Positions 35,178-43,854 of a stretch of 64,000 nucleotides of DNA are shown here, one piece after another. The notes under the pieces were generated by a model. That model saw only the letters and a list, made by a program, of their open reading frames with translations. It made no database searches and was not told the DNA's origin. The first letter of the stretch is position 1; each line of letters starts with the position of its first letter. Origin of the DNA: Pseudomonas putida (GTDB lineage: Bacteria; Pseudomonadota; Gammaproteobacteria; Pseudomonadales; Pseudomonadaceae); contig NZ_JANHLE010000003.1 of assembly GCF_028682475.1 (NCBI RefSeq), positions 1-64,000 of the forward strand. Direction: 5' to 3'. The position numbers were made by a program, and so were the translations under genes.

Positions 35178-36310
35178 AGCTGATTGAAGTGGACGCCATC
35201 ATCGTCGGCGGCGGTATCGTCGGCAGCAGCGCCGCATTGACCTTGGCCCGCTGCGGTCAGCAGGTGGCGTTGCTCGATCGTGACTTCTGCGGCTCGCATT
35301 CCAGCGGAGTGAACTACGGCGGCGTGCGCCGCCAGGGCCGTTCGCTGGCTCAGCTGCCGTTGTCGATGCGAGCCCATGCCATCTGGGGGCAACTGCGCGA
35401 CTGGATAGGCATCGACGGCGAATATGCCCGCTGTGGCCACCTGAAACTGGCACGCAGCGCAACCGACTTCGACGCCTTGATAGCCTATGCCCAGCGTACT
35501 CAGGCCTTCGACCTGGGCCTGCAACTGCTGGAACGCCGCGAATTGCGTCAGCGCTTCCCGTGGGTCGGCGACATCGCCGTCGGTGCATCGTATTGCCCCG
35601 AGGATGGCCACGCCAACCCGCGCCTGGTGTCACCAGCCTTCGCCCAGGCTGCCCGGCACAGCGGTGCCCAGTTGCACGAGCAATGCAAAGTGCTTGACGT
35701 GGAGCACGACGGCCAGCGCTTCACTGTGCGCACCAGTACCGACCAGTGCTTCAAGGCGCCCTGGCTGCTGAACTGCGCCGGTGCCTGGTCGGCGCAGCTG
35801 GCCGAGGACTTCGGCGAACCGGTGCCGCTGACGGCAGCCCATCCGGCCATGCTGGTTACCGAACCGCTGCCGCTGTTCATGACGGCCAGCACCGGAGTCG
35901 AAGGCGGCGGCATCTACGCTCGCCAGGTCGCGCGCGGCAATTGTGTGCTGGGCGGCGGGCGCGGCTTTGCTCTTTCACCGACCACGGCCCGCCCGGGCCA
36001 GGCGGCGGTGCTCGACATCCTGCGCAACGCCACCGAACTGTACCCGGCCCTGGCCGGCGCACAGGCCATCCGCACCTGGAGCGGCACCGAAGGCTACCTG
36101 CCTGATGGCGAACCGGTGCTCGGCCCCAGCCTGTGCCAACCAGGCCTGCTGCATGGCTTCGGTTTTGCCGGTGCGGGCTTTCAGATTGGCCCAGCAGCTG
36201 GCGAAGCGCTGGCGCAATGCATCCTTCACGGCGCACCGGCCACCAGCCTGGCGGCCTTTTCCATCCATCGTTTTCAGTCCAACCATCACCACAAGGAAAA
36301 CCTGTCATGA
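35174..36310 (+). CDS. FAD-dependent beta subunit (DAO fold, HcnC / OoxB-like)
   Basis: The product is 378 residues with the D-amino-acid-oxidase (DAO) fold: N-terminal 'IIVGGGIVGSSAALTLA', an acidic end to the second strand ('LDRDF'), and a C-terminal 'GFGFAGAGFQIGPAAGEALA'. This subunit should bind the amino-acid-like substrate and FAD and pass electrons to the alpha and gamma subunits. The overlap with the alpha gene and with the binding-protein gene is ATGA in each case. The substrate is an inference: a secondary or N-substituted amino acid. Confidence 0.9.
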   Translation: MKLIEVDAIIVGGGIVGSSAALTLARCGQQVALLDRDFCGSHSSGVNYGGVRRQGRSLAQLPLSMRAHAIWGQLRDWIGIDGEYARCGHLKLARSATDFDALIAYAQRTQAFDLGLQLLERRELRQRFPWVGDIAVGASYCPEDGHANPRLVSPAFAQAARHSGAQLHEQCKVLDVEHDGQRFTVRTSTDQCFKAPWLLNCAGAWSAQLAEDFGEPVPLTAAHPAMLVTEPLPLFMTASTGVEGGGIYARQVARGNCVLGGGRGFALSPTTARPGQAAVLDILRNATELYPALAGAQAIRTWSGTEGYLPDGEPVLGPSLCQPGLLHGFGFAGAGFQIGPAAGEALAQCILHGAPATSLAAFSIHRFQSNHHHKENLS

Positions 36311-37350
36311 CGCAAAAACAACGTATGCTCGCGCTGTTCTGCACCGTGCCCGGCCTGTTCGCCTGCCTGCCCGCCATGGCTCAACCCACGCTGTATCTGG
36401 GTATGAACGGCGGCACCATGGAGCGACTGTTCAGCGACGATATCCTGCCCAAGTTCGAGCAGGCCAACGGCGTGAAAGTGGTGATCGTCCCTGGTACCTC
36501 GGCCGACATCCTGGCCAAAGTGCAGGCCACGCCGAACAAACCGCCAATTCACGTGATGGTGCTGGATGACGGCATCATGTACCGCGCCATCGGCATGGGT
36601 CTGTGCAGCACGCTCAAACCCAACCCGATGCTAACCCAGTTGCCGGAAAAGGCCCTGATCAAGGACAAGGCTGCCGCCGTCAGCCTGGGCGTTACCGGGC
36701 TTGCCTACAACAGCCGCCTGTTCAAGGCAAGAAACTGGGCGCCACCCACCTCGTGGAACGACCTGGCCGACACCCGCTTCAAGGACAAGGTGGTATTCCA
36801 GTCGATGGCATCATCCACCTTCGGCCTGCACGGCTTCCTGATGTATAACCGTCTGCATGGCGGCAGCGATACCAACGTCAACCCGGGTTTCAGCGCCTGG
36901 CAGAAGAACGTTGGTCCGAACGTGCTGGAGTACATCCCCAACTCGGCCAAGCTTTCTGAAATGGTGCAAACCGACGAAGCCGCGCTGTTCCCCCTCACCC
37001 CCACCCAAGTGGCGGCGCTGAAACTCAAAGGCATCCCGGTGGAATACGCTGCGCCCAAGGAAGGTGCCGTGGTACTCAACCAGGCCGAATGCGTCACCGC
37101 CAACAACGACCAGCCTGAGCTTGCGCAAAAGCTTGCCGAGTTCCTGCTCAGCCCCGAGGCGCAGGCACCGGCCCTAGAACTGGGTGACCAGATCCCGTCC
37201 AACCCCAACACCCCGACCAGCGACAAGACCCGTGGACAGGTCGAGGCCATGCAGACCTATCTGCAGACTGCCGTGACCATCGACTGGGACCAGGTCAACA
37301 GCCAACGCCCGGAATGGAACGCCCGCTGGAATCGCCAGATCGAGCGATAA
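36307..37350 (+). CDS. ABC importer periplasmic binding protein (PotD-like)
   Basis: The product is 347 residues with a Sec signal peptide cut after 'AMA' near residue 22, then a type-2 periplasmic-binding fold of the polyamine/iron class ('LGMNGGTMERLFSDDILPKF', 'AAVSLGVTGLAYNSRLF'). It captures the solute in the periplasm for the two permeases. It is unusual in being last in the operon, after the dehydrogenase genes; its ATG overlaps the beta-subunit stop. No clear terminator follows. Confidence 0.92.
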   Translation: MTQKQRMLALFCTVPGLFACLPAMAQPTLYLGMNGGTMERLFSDDILPKFEQANGVKVVIVPGTSADILAKVQATPNKPPIHVMVLDDGIMYRAIGMGLCSTLKPNPMLTQLPEKALIKDKAAAVSLGVTGLAYNSRLFKARNWAPPTSWNDLADTRFKDKVVFQSMASSTFGLHGFLMYNRLHGGSDTNVNPGFSAWQKNVGPNVLEYIPNSAKLSEMVQTDEAALFPLTPTQVAALKLKGIPVEYAAPKEGAVVLNQAECVTANNDQPELAQKLAEFLLSPEAQAPALELGDQIPSNPNTPTSDKTRGQVEAMQTYLQTAVTIDWDQVNSQRPEWNARWNRQIER

Positions 37351-37502
37351 GCCGAGCTCAAGGCCCGTTTGAGTCACCAGTAAACGCAAGTGTACTGATC
37401 CAGATCGACGGGGAACGCCGCAGCTGGCTGGGCGATGGCCTGATCCATTTAGCTGCAGTGCTGTTGCGTGAGAGCGGATTTTGAAGGTATGCCCGACAGC
37501 AC

Positions 37503-39185
37503 TCAGCCTGGCAGTGCTGCAGGGCATTCAAGTTCGATCAGAAACGCCGTTTCGCCATTCTCGTGGACAACGCGAAAGCTACCCTCCATCGACTGGGTCA
37601 GGTTTCGACACAACTGCAAGGCAATGCCTTGACGGTGAGCCAGGGGTTGGCAGAGCGTGACCGCGAGGTTCAGGGTGACTACGCCATTGACCTGCATCCG
37701 CGTGGCCAGACTGATGCGCAGCGGGGCTTGCACGGCCTCCTCACTCAGGTGCTGGATCAGGCTGTCGAACAACATGCCAAGGCGTTCGCCATCGACCCAC
37801 AGCTGTCTGGCGGTTACTCCTTCCAAGGCCAGCGTCGGCAGTACGGCAGCGTTGGGCAACTGTGCATTGAAAGCCGCCAGTCGCGCAGTGATCCACTGGA
37901 CGATGTCCAGCTGGAGCGGAACCAGCGGTGGACGCAACTGATCCAGGTTGAGCAACTGATCGAGCTGATCCAGACGCTGGCTCAAGCGCTGCAAGGCGAC
38001 TTGGCCGGAATCTGCCAAGTTCGCGGGGCCCAGACTGGATCGTAGGCGCTGTAACGGATCGTTCAGCTCCTCATGAACAACCCGGGCAAAACGGGTGACT
38101 TCCCGATACCGGGCCTGGGCCTGTTCGTGAGCATCGCGCAATTGACCGAGGAGGATCTGCCAATCAGTCACGTCCTCTAAACCGCCGACCATGCCCAGAA
38201 CAGTGCCTTTCGCGTCACGCCAGGGTTCGGCCCAGAACTGCACATGATGAGGCTCACCCAGGAACTCGAGAGTAGCCTGAGAACTGACTGTCTCGCCTTT
38301 CTCTACCAGCTCATCATAATGAGCCTGATACTTGCGGCCTTGCTCGGCGGTGTACCAGAAGGCGTCCGTCAGCCGCTCACCCAGCACCCGCTCCCGGGAG
38401 GTGTGGTGCAGCGCCAGAAAGGACTGGTTGCACATCAGCAAACGCCCCTCGCGGTCGCGTACGAACATCGGGTTGGGCGAGGTATCAAGCAGTGTCCGCA
38501 AAAAGGTTTGCTGGATCGGGTCATCGAGCGCCTCAGGCGACTGCTCAGGTTCGGCCGGTGGCGCTGCGGCCGACTGGCCGATGCCATTGCGTTGCGCGAT
38601 GGTCGCCAATGCCAGGCGTGAATTAACCTGGAGCTTTTCCTGCAATCGGGTTTTGTAGGTGCTGACGGTCTTGTAACTGATCGACAGTTGCTCGGCGATG
38701 GCCTGATTGGAGCGCCCTTCGCTGATTAGCTGCAGCACCGTCAGTTCCCGCGCCGATAGCGTGTCGAGCTCCTTGCCGCCCACCGGGGCCGGCGCCTTCA
38801 GCGCGTCCCGGGGAAAATAGCGGCGCCCATGCGCCACCGCGCTCAATGCCCGTTCCAGCTCAAGCGGCTCATCGTGTTTGCTGACAAACCCGTCCGCCCC
38901 GGCCTGCACGCACAGCCGGGCGAAATGGCTGCTGCTCTGCCCGGTGTAGACCAACAGCTGCAACGCCGGGTCGCGCAGCTTCAGGCGGCGAATCAGGTCG
39001 AGGCCGCCGAGCCCGCTGATCGCCAGTTCAAGCACCACCAGCTGCGGGGCGTCGCCACGGGCGTGCAGCAGCGCATCCTGGCCGTTATCGACCTCGGCCA
39101 CCAGCTGGTGCCCCAGACGCTGCAGCACCTGGCCGATGGCCAGACGCAACAACGGTAGCGGCTCGACGATCATCACCCGACTCAT
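37503..39185 (-). CDS. Hybrid regulator: pseudo-receiver, LuxR-type HTH, PAS, degenerate kinase
   Basis: The product is 560 residues. Domains: response-regulator receiver (1-120), NarL/FixJ helix-turn-helix (about 140-202, 'LSARELTVLQLISEGRSNQAI' in parts), PAS (about 226-340), histidine-kinase-like region (about 355-555). In the receiver the phospho-accepting Asp is replaced by Glu53 in 'VVLELAISG', and only Glu8 remains of the acidic pair, while Thr81 and Lys103 are kept. The kinase part keeps a His (371) in 'VVHEELNDPL', but the N and G boxes of the ATP-binding domain are poor. It is divergent from the autotransporter and probably controls it. DNA-binding and sensing in one chain is unusual. 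Confidence 0.82.
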   Translation of the reverse strand: MSRVMIVEPLPLLRLAIGQVLQRLGHQLVAEVDNGQDALLHARGDAPQLVVLELAISGLGGLDLIRRLKLRDPALQLLVYTGQSSSHFARLCVQAGADGFVSKHDEPLELERALSAVAHGRRYFPRDALKAPAPVGGKELDTLSARELTVLQLISEGRSNQAIAEQLSISYKTVSTYKTRLQEKLQVNSRLALATIAQRNGIGQSAAAPPAEPEQSPEALDDPIQQTFLRTLLDTSPNPMFVRDREGRLLMCNQSFLALHHTSRERVLGERLTDAFWYTAEQGRKYQAHYDELVEKGETVSSQATLEFLGEPHHVQFWAEPWRDAKGTVLGMVGGLEDVTDWQILLGQLRDAHEQAQARYREVTRFARVVHEELNDPLQRLRSSLGPANLADSGQVALQRLSQRLDQLDQLLNLDQLRPPLVPLQLDIVQWITARLAAFNAQLPNAAVLPTLALEGVTARQLWVDGERLGMLFDSLIQHLSEEAVQAPLRISLATRMQVNGVVTLNLAVTLCQPLAHRQGIALQLCRNLTQSMEGSFRVVHENGETAFLIELECPAALPG

Positions 39186-39254
39186 GGAACGCCTCCTGGC
39201 AGGCCGACGCCGGCCTGATCAACAAGCCTAGACCAGCGCGGCCTTCAGTGAAGT

Positions 39255-39305
39255 TCCTACAAACGGCTAAGGCCACTCCTACAGAGCAAATAGCTGCCTA
39301 GGCAG
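39255..39305. promoter_or_regulatory. Candidate regulator sites before the autotransporter
   Basis: TCCTACA occurs twice in the same orientation (39255-39261 and 39277-39283), 22 bp apart, about two helical turns. A perfect 12-bp palindrome CTGCCTAGGCAG follows at 39294-39305, 31 bases before the autotransporter ATG. All lie in the 151-bp gap shared with the divergent hybrid regulator, whose helix-turn-helix is of the NarL/FixJ type. Binding is inferred. Confidence 0.45.
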
Positions 39306-39336
39306 ACACTTCCTCCATACATTTTTGGAGGTTGCC

Positions 39337-42300
39337 ATGAAACACATCAACGAAAGTGCACTGCCTCTGGACCATCTGGTGCACAACCGTCTGGCCCTGG
39401 CCATCAGCCTGATCCTCGGCAGCCTGTGCTACCTGCCCATCGAGGATGCACAAGCAGAGGACGTGGTGATCGCGACTGAACTTCGCGAAGAACCGCAGCC
39501 ATCGAGCGCCGGCTTTAACTTCGGCCGCGTCGCCCTGCTGGGGATGCTCGGCGTGCCTGCGCCGATCAGTGTGACCTTGGCCAATGGCATCGGCATCACC
39601 AGCGGTGCCCCGGACAGCTCCAGCGTAATACTGAAGGCGGCCAATGCCATCGGGGTGAAAGCCGGTGCGGGTGTGCAGATCAGCTTCGAGCACGGCAGTG
39701 TCGTCAACGGCGCCGTGACCAGCGCCACGGCCAACGGCCAGAAAGGCCTGCTGGCAGAAGACGGCGGCAAGATCAGCGGCAGCGGCGTACGGATCGAAAT
39801 GCTCCCGCAGACCGCCCTTGGCGTGCCCTTCACCGCCAGCAACATGACCGGTGTCACCGCGCAAAATGTGGGTGTGATCAGCCTTGCCAACAGCCAGGTG
39901 AGCATGGGTAGCGCCACCGGCAGTAACAACGTCGCGCTGCTGGCCAGCGGCAATGGCAGCGTCATCGACTTCAGCGGCGGCGCCATCAGCACCCTGGCCA
40001 AAGGCTCCGTTGGCGTGCTGGCCAAGGACGGTGCCAGCATCGCGCTGAGCAACGGCACCACGGTGACCACCAGCGGCGCCGCCAGCGGTAGCAACCTCAG
40101 TCATGGCCTCAAAGCCGAAGGCGCCAGCCGTATCAGCGCGAGCGACATCACGGTCAACACCAGCGGCGCGTCAGCCAGCGGCGCGCGTGCCGAGGGCGGT
40201 AGTGAGATGGTGTTGGCCGACAGCACCTTCAATTCCACCAATGCGGCGAGCAGTACCACAACCACTGCGGTGCTCCACGCTTTAGGCGGTTCGCAGATCA
40301 CCGGTAGCGGCTTGAACGTGAACGCCAGCGGTGCCTCCGTAGGCGGGGCGCGGGCCGACGCGAGCGGCATTTCGCTCAAGGACAGCCACATCAGTGTCAG
40401 TGGTGGCGGCAATATTGCCAACCCTGCCGCCGCCGCCAGGGCCATGGCCGGCGGCAGCCTGGTACTCGACAACAGCGTCCTGGCGACTCAGGGTATCTTC
40501 GGTCACGGCGTGTCAGTCGAAGGTGCCGGTAGCCAGGCCCAGGTGTCCAACAGTGATATCTCGGTACTCGGTGCCCGCTCGATCGGCCTCAATGTTGTCG
40601 CCGGTGCCGAGGTCCAGGTGAGCAAAAGCAAAATCGCTGTCGACGCCCTCAACGCCACCGGCCCCTGGTCGCCGGGTGTGCTGGTCGATGGCGCAGGTTC
40701 GCGCCTGGTTCTCACTGACAGCCAGGTACGCACCTCACCGCAAACCAGTTATGGCATCAACGCAGTCAATGGCGCGGACGTCCAGATCAGCAACGGCACC
40801 GTCAGCACCGAGGGTAATTACTCGACCGGGATCAGCGCCGCCAATGCGACCGTCACTGCTGACAACGTCAACGTCTACACCGCCGGCAACGACAATGCCA
40901 TGGGCGTGGTCGCCAACCAGAACGCCACCGTGATCCTCAATGGTGGCACCGTGACTACCAGCGGCAACGGCTCGCCCGTGCAGTCCAACCTGACCTTCCC
41001 GCATGCCCTGGCCTCACGTAACGAAGGTGCCCTGCTGATTGCCAACGGCACCCACCTGCTGACCAAGGGCCAGCAGGCCTACGGCGCCGCCGTGGATGAT
41101 GGCGGCAGCATGCAGCTCAATGGCGTGTCGGTAAAAACCGAAGGTGATCGCTCGATTGGCCTGTACGCTGGTATCGGCGGCCCTAAGCCCGGCAGTGTGG
41201 TGCTGGAGGCCAACAGCGTGACCGTCGAAACCCTTGGCGCCAACGCCAGTGGTGCCCGGGTGAGCCGCAACTTCAAGGACGGCCTGAGCGCCACCCTGGA
41301 GCTCAAGGACTCCAGCATCCGCACCCACGGCGACAACTCGACCGCCTTGCAGGCCGAACGCGGCGGTCAGTTACAAGCCAATAACAGCGTTGCCAGCACC
41401 AGCGGCATTGGTGCCCATGGCGTACTGGTCAGCAGCGCCCCGAGTTCGGCAACCCTCAAACAGGCCAGCGTCATCACCCAGGGCGCCGACGCCCATGGCA
41501 TGCTGGTCAAAGACGGTGGCCAGCTCAGCGCCGAACAGTCGACAGTCAGCGCCGCTGGCAGCAATGCTTCGGCCCTGTACCTGCAAGGCAGCAGCGCGGG
41601 TGCAAGCCAGGCCGACCTGAGCAGCACGGTGTTGCATAACCAGAACGGCGCGACGGTCGCAGTGGACGGTACGGCTGACATTGACTTCAAAGATGTGATC
41701 GCAGGCGGCAGCGGCCAATGGCTGCACGTCGATGCCAATGCCAGCCAAGCGGGTCTTGCCACCCTCAACCTGGCCAGCTCCCAGGTCAATGGTAGTGCCA
41801 CCACCGCAGCGGGCAGCACCTCGAACCTGAGCATGAGTGACACCAGCCTGTGGAAGCTCACCGACGACTCGAACCTCAGCAGCCTGAGCAACGACAACAG
41901 CCTGATCGACTTCAGCGCGCCCTCCGGCGGCAGCTACAAGACTCTCACGGTCAATCAGTACCAGGGCAACAACGGCACCATCGCCCTCAATACCTATTTG
42001 TATGACGATCAATCGCCGTCCGACAAGCTGGTCATCGATGGCGGCCAGGCAAGCGGCAGCAGCAACCTGCAGATCAAGAACGCCGCAGGCCCCGGCGCAT
42101 TGACCAAAGGCAACGGTATCCAGGTCGTCGATGCGATCAACGGTGGCACCACCCAGGAGCAAGCGTTCAGACTGCTCAGCCGTGTCAAGGCTGGCCCGTA
42201 CGAGTACACCCTGCACCGCGCCAGCCTGGACGACAGCAACGCGCAGGCCTGGTACCTGCGTTCGACCAAGGATGCCACTCCGGTTGATCCGACTCCGGTT

Positions 42301-43404
42301 GACCCGACTCCCGTTGATCCGACCCCGGTTAACCCGACTCCCGTTGACCCTACCCCTGTCGATCCGGCACCGAAGCCCGTCGACAATCGCCCTCAACCTT
42401 CACCCCAGGTGCCGAACTACCGCCCGGAAACCTCGCTGTACAGCGCCATCCCCGGCATGACCCTGCGCTACAGCCGCATGCTGGTCGATACCCTGCACGA
42501 ACGCATGGGCGAAGAAGTTCGCAATTCGGTCGACCCGCTCCCTGGCGAAGCCCAAAGTGACTATGGCCCATCGCTGGGCTGGGGCCGCCTGATCTATGGC
42601 CAGGGTGACCAGGACCTGAGCAATGGCAGCCGTTATGACTACAGCCAGCAAGCGTTCCAGGTCGGTATCGACCTGTACCACGGTGAAGACACCGATGGCA
42701 GTACCGATCAGGCCGGGATCTCGTTGTCCGCCGGCAAGATCGCCGGTGACATCGACCACACCGATGGCACTGCCGCCGGCGATGCCAAGGTGCGCGCCGT
42801 TGGCCTGGGTGGCTACTGGACGCACTTTGGCCCGGCAGGCTGGTACCTGGACGGTGTGCTGCAATTCAACCACTTCGATATCCAGGCCAACCCGCAAGAC
42901 CTGCCGCGCTTCAAGACCAAGGGCAAAGGCATCACCGCGTCGCTGGAAGCCGGTTATCCGTTCAAGCTGAACAAGGACGAATCGCTGAAGATCGAGCCGC
43001 AAGCCCAAGTGATTGTCAGCAAGATCAAGATCAATGACAGCCACGATGCCGCCTCCGAGGTGCGCTTCGAAGACGTCGATTCACTGACAGGCCGTCTGGG
43101 GGTACGCATCGACAAAGACCTGTTCCGTGAGGACGACAAAGGCAAACTGCACCGCACCAACATCTGGGTTCGCCCAAGCATCTGGCACGAGTTCAAGAGC
43201 TCACCGAAAACCGAGTTCTCGTCCAGTGACGGCTTTATCCCCTTCACCACTGACCTGGGCGGTACCTGGACTGAAGTGAACCTGGGTGTGGACTATCAAG
43301 TCAGCGAGAAAACCACGATCCATGTCTCTGCCGGCTACGAGAAAGGGCTGGACAACGACAGCCACGGCTACGAAGGGATGCTTGGGGTCAAGGTCAAGTT
43401 CTAG
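39337..43404 (+). CDS. Type V autotransporter, beta-helical passenger
   Basis: The product is 1355 residues with an extended signal peptide (cut after 'AQA' near 40). A passenger of about 900 residues is rich in short Gly/Ser/Asn/Val repeats typical of a pertactin-like beta-helix; six 5-residue repeats of Val-Asp-Pro-Thr-Pro type follow (about 983-1012). The C-terminal beta-barrel (about 1065-1355) ends in 'LGVKVKF', an outer-membrane terminal Phe. GGAGG precedes the ATG at 39337 by five bases; an ATG at 39325 is less likely. No protease triad motif was recognised, so adhesion or aggregation is the more likely role. Confidence 0.92.
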   Translation: MKHINESALPLDHLVHNRLALAISLILGSLCYLPIEDAQAEDVVIATELREEPQPSSAGFNFGRVALLGMLGVPAPISVTLANGIGITSGAPDSSSVILKAANAIGVKAGAGVQISFEHGSVVNGAVTSATANGQKGLLAEDGGKISGSGVRIEMLPQTALGVPFTASNMTGVTAQNVGVISLANSQVSMGSATGSNNVALLASGNGSVIDFSGGAISTLAKGSVGVLAKDGASIALSNGTTVTTSGAASGSNLSHGLKAEGASRISASDITVNTSGASASGARAEGGSEMVLADSTFNSTNAASSTTTTAVLHALGGSQITGSGLNVNASGASVGGARADASGISLKDSHISVSGGGNIANPAAAARAMAGGSLVLDNSVLATQGIFGHGVSVEGAGSQAQVSNSDISVLGARSIGLNVVAGAEVQVSKSKIAVDALNATGPWSPGVLVDGAGSRLVLTDSQVRTSPQTSYGINAVNGADVQISNGTVSTEGNYSTGISAANATVTADNVNVYTAGNDNAMGVVANQNATVILNGGTVTTSGNGSPVQSNLTFPHALASRNEGALLIANGTHLLTKGQQAYGAAVDDGGSMQLNGVSVKTEGDRSIGLYAGIGGPKPGSVVLEANSVTVETLGANASGARVSRNFKDGLSATLELKDSSIRTHGDNSTALQAERGGQLQANNSVASTSGIGAHGVLVSSAPSSATLKQASVITQGADAHGMLVKDGGQLSAEQSTVSAAGSNASALYLQGSSAGASQADLSSTVLHNQNGATVAVDGTADIDFKDVIAGGSGQWLHVDANASQAGLATLNLASSQVNGSATTAAGSTSNLSMSDTSLWKLTDDSNLSSLSNDNSLIDFSAPSGGSYKTLTVNQYQGNNGTIALNTYLYDDQSPSDKLVIDGGQASGSSNLQIKNAAGPGALTKGNGIQVVDAINGGTTQEQAFRLLSRVKAGPYEYTLHRASLDDSNAQAWYLRSTKDATPVDPTPVDPTPVDPTPVNPTPVDPTPVDPAPKPVDNRPQPSPQVPNYRPETSLYSAIPGMTLRYSRMLVDTLHERMGEEVRNSVDPLPGEAQSDYGPSLGWGRLIYGQGDQDLSNGSRYDYSQQAFQVGIDLYHGEDTDGSTDQAGISLSAGKIAGDIDHTDGTAAGDAKVRAVGLGGYWTHFGPAGWYLDGVLQFNHFDIQANPQDLPRFKTKGKGITASLEAGYPFKLNKDESLKIEPQAQVIVSKIKINDSHDAASEVRFEDVDSLTGRLGVRIDKDLFREDDKGKLHRTNIWVRPSIWHEFKSSPKTEFSSSDGFIPFTTDLGGTWTEVNLGVDYQVSEKTTIHVSAGYEKGLDNDSHGYEGMLGVKVKF
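42283..42372 (+). repeat. Six 15-bp repeats encoding the Pro-rich linker
   Basis: Six consecutive 15-base units, each encoding Val-(Asp/Asn)-Pro-(Thr/Ala)-Pro, with silent differences between units. They separate the passenger from the barrel. Copy number could vary by slippage without changing the frame. Confidence 0.85.
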
Positions 43405-43417
43405 CCAGCCAGGCTCC

Positions 43418-43507
43418 CAGGCTCCCGGTGGGAGCGGGCTTGCCCCGCGATTGCGAACTGTCAGATATATCGCATCGCGGGGCAAGCCCGCTCCTACCGG
43501 GAGCCTG
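43418..43507. repeat. Pseudomonas REP pair (large inverted repeat)
   Basis: Two 34-base arms (43418-43451 and 43474-43507) are complementary except for one base, around a 22-base loop. Each arm contains the core GCGGGCTTGCCCCGCGAT, the typical P. putida-group REP. It starts 14 bases after the autotransporter stop and may stop transcription or protect the mRNA end. Confidence 0.88.
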
Positions 43508-43692
43508 GCGGCGCTGTTTAAAAAAAAGCTGCCGATCCCTCCCGATTTTGTAGGGCATGGCTATCCTTTCGTTTGTCACGATGACAATTGGACATCATTG
43601 TGCTGGCTCGCACACGACACTGGACTGCGTTTCCTGCAACCACCGTCGGGATGAACACATTTGGCCAAACAGGTGGCGCAGGCTTCAGGTTT
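43508..43692. other. Gap between REP pair and the small lipoprotein ORF
   Basis: No supported gene. GC content falls here and stays low through the glycosyltransferase and the C-terminal part of the RHS gene, marking the left edge of an accessory block. Confidence 0.4.
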
Positions 43693-43854
43693 ATGGGTAA
43701 ACAAACAATTGGCAGGTCAAGGCGAAACTCAGGTAAATCAGTTTTTATGGTACCAGTGCTGTCCTTGTTGGCAGCCTGTTCATCACATGAAGTGGTTGAT
43801 AGCTTAGGGAAGATCACTTGCAGCAGTCAGCAACTCCATGTGAGGAAAATATGA
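43693..43854 (+). CDS. Possible small lipoprotein coupled to the glycosyltransferase
   Basis: A 53-residue ORF: basic N-terminus, hydrophobic 'VFMVPVLSLLAA' and then Cys29, which fits a lipoprotein cut site, followed by about 24 polar residues. Its TGA overlaps the glycosyltransferase ATG (ATGA), suggesting coupled translation. Against it: the ribosome-binding site is weak (AGGT almost touching the ATG), and the family is unknown. Confidence 0.4.
   Translation: MGKQTIGRSRRNSGKSVFMVPVLSLLAACSSHEVVDSLGKITCSSQQLHVRKI

Noticed and set aside
33532..36310. Naming the three dehydrogenase genes hcnABC
   Set aside because: The architecture is shared with opine and D-hydroxyproline dehydrogenases, and the ABC importer and IclR context do not fit a hydrogen cyanide synthase locus.
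41371..42396. Open frames antisense to the autotransporter passenger
   Set aside because: They arise from the repeat-rich Gly/Ser codons of the passenger and have no support of their own.
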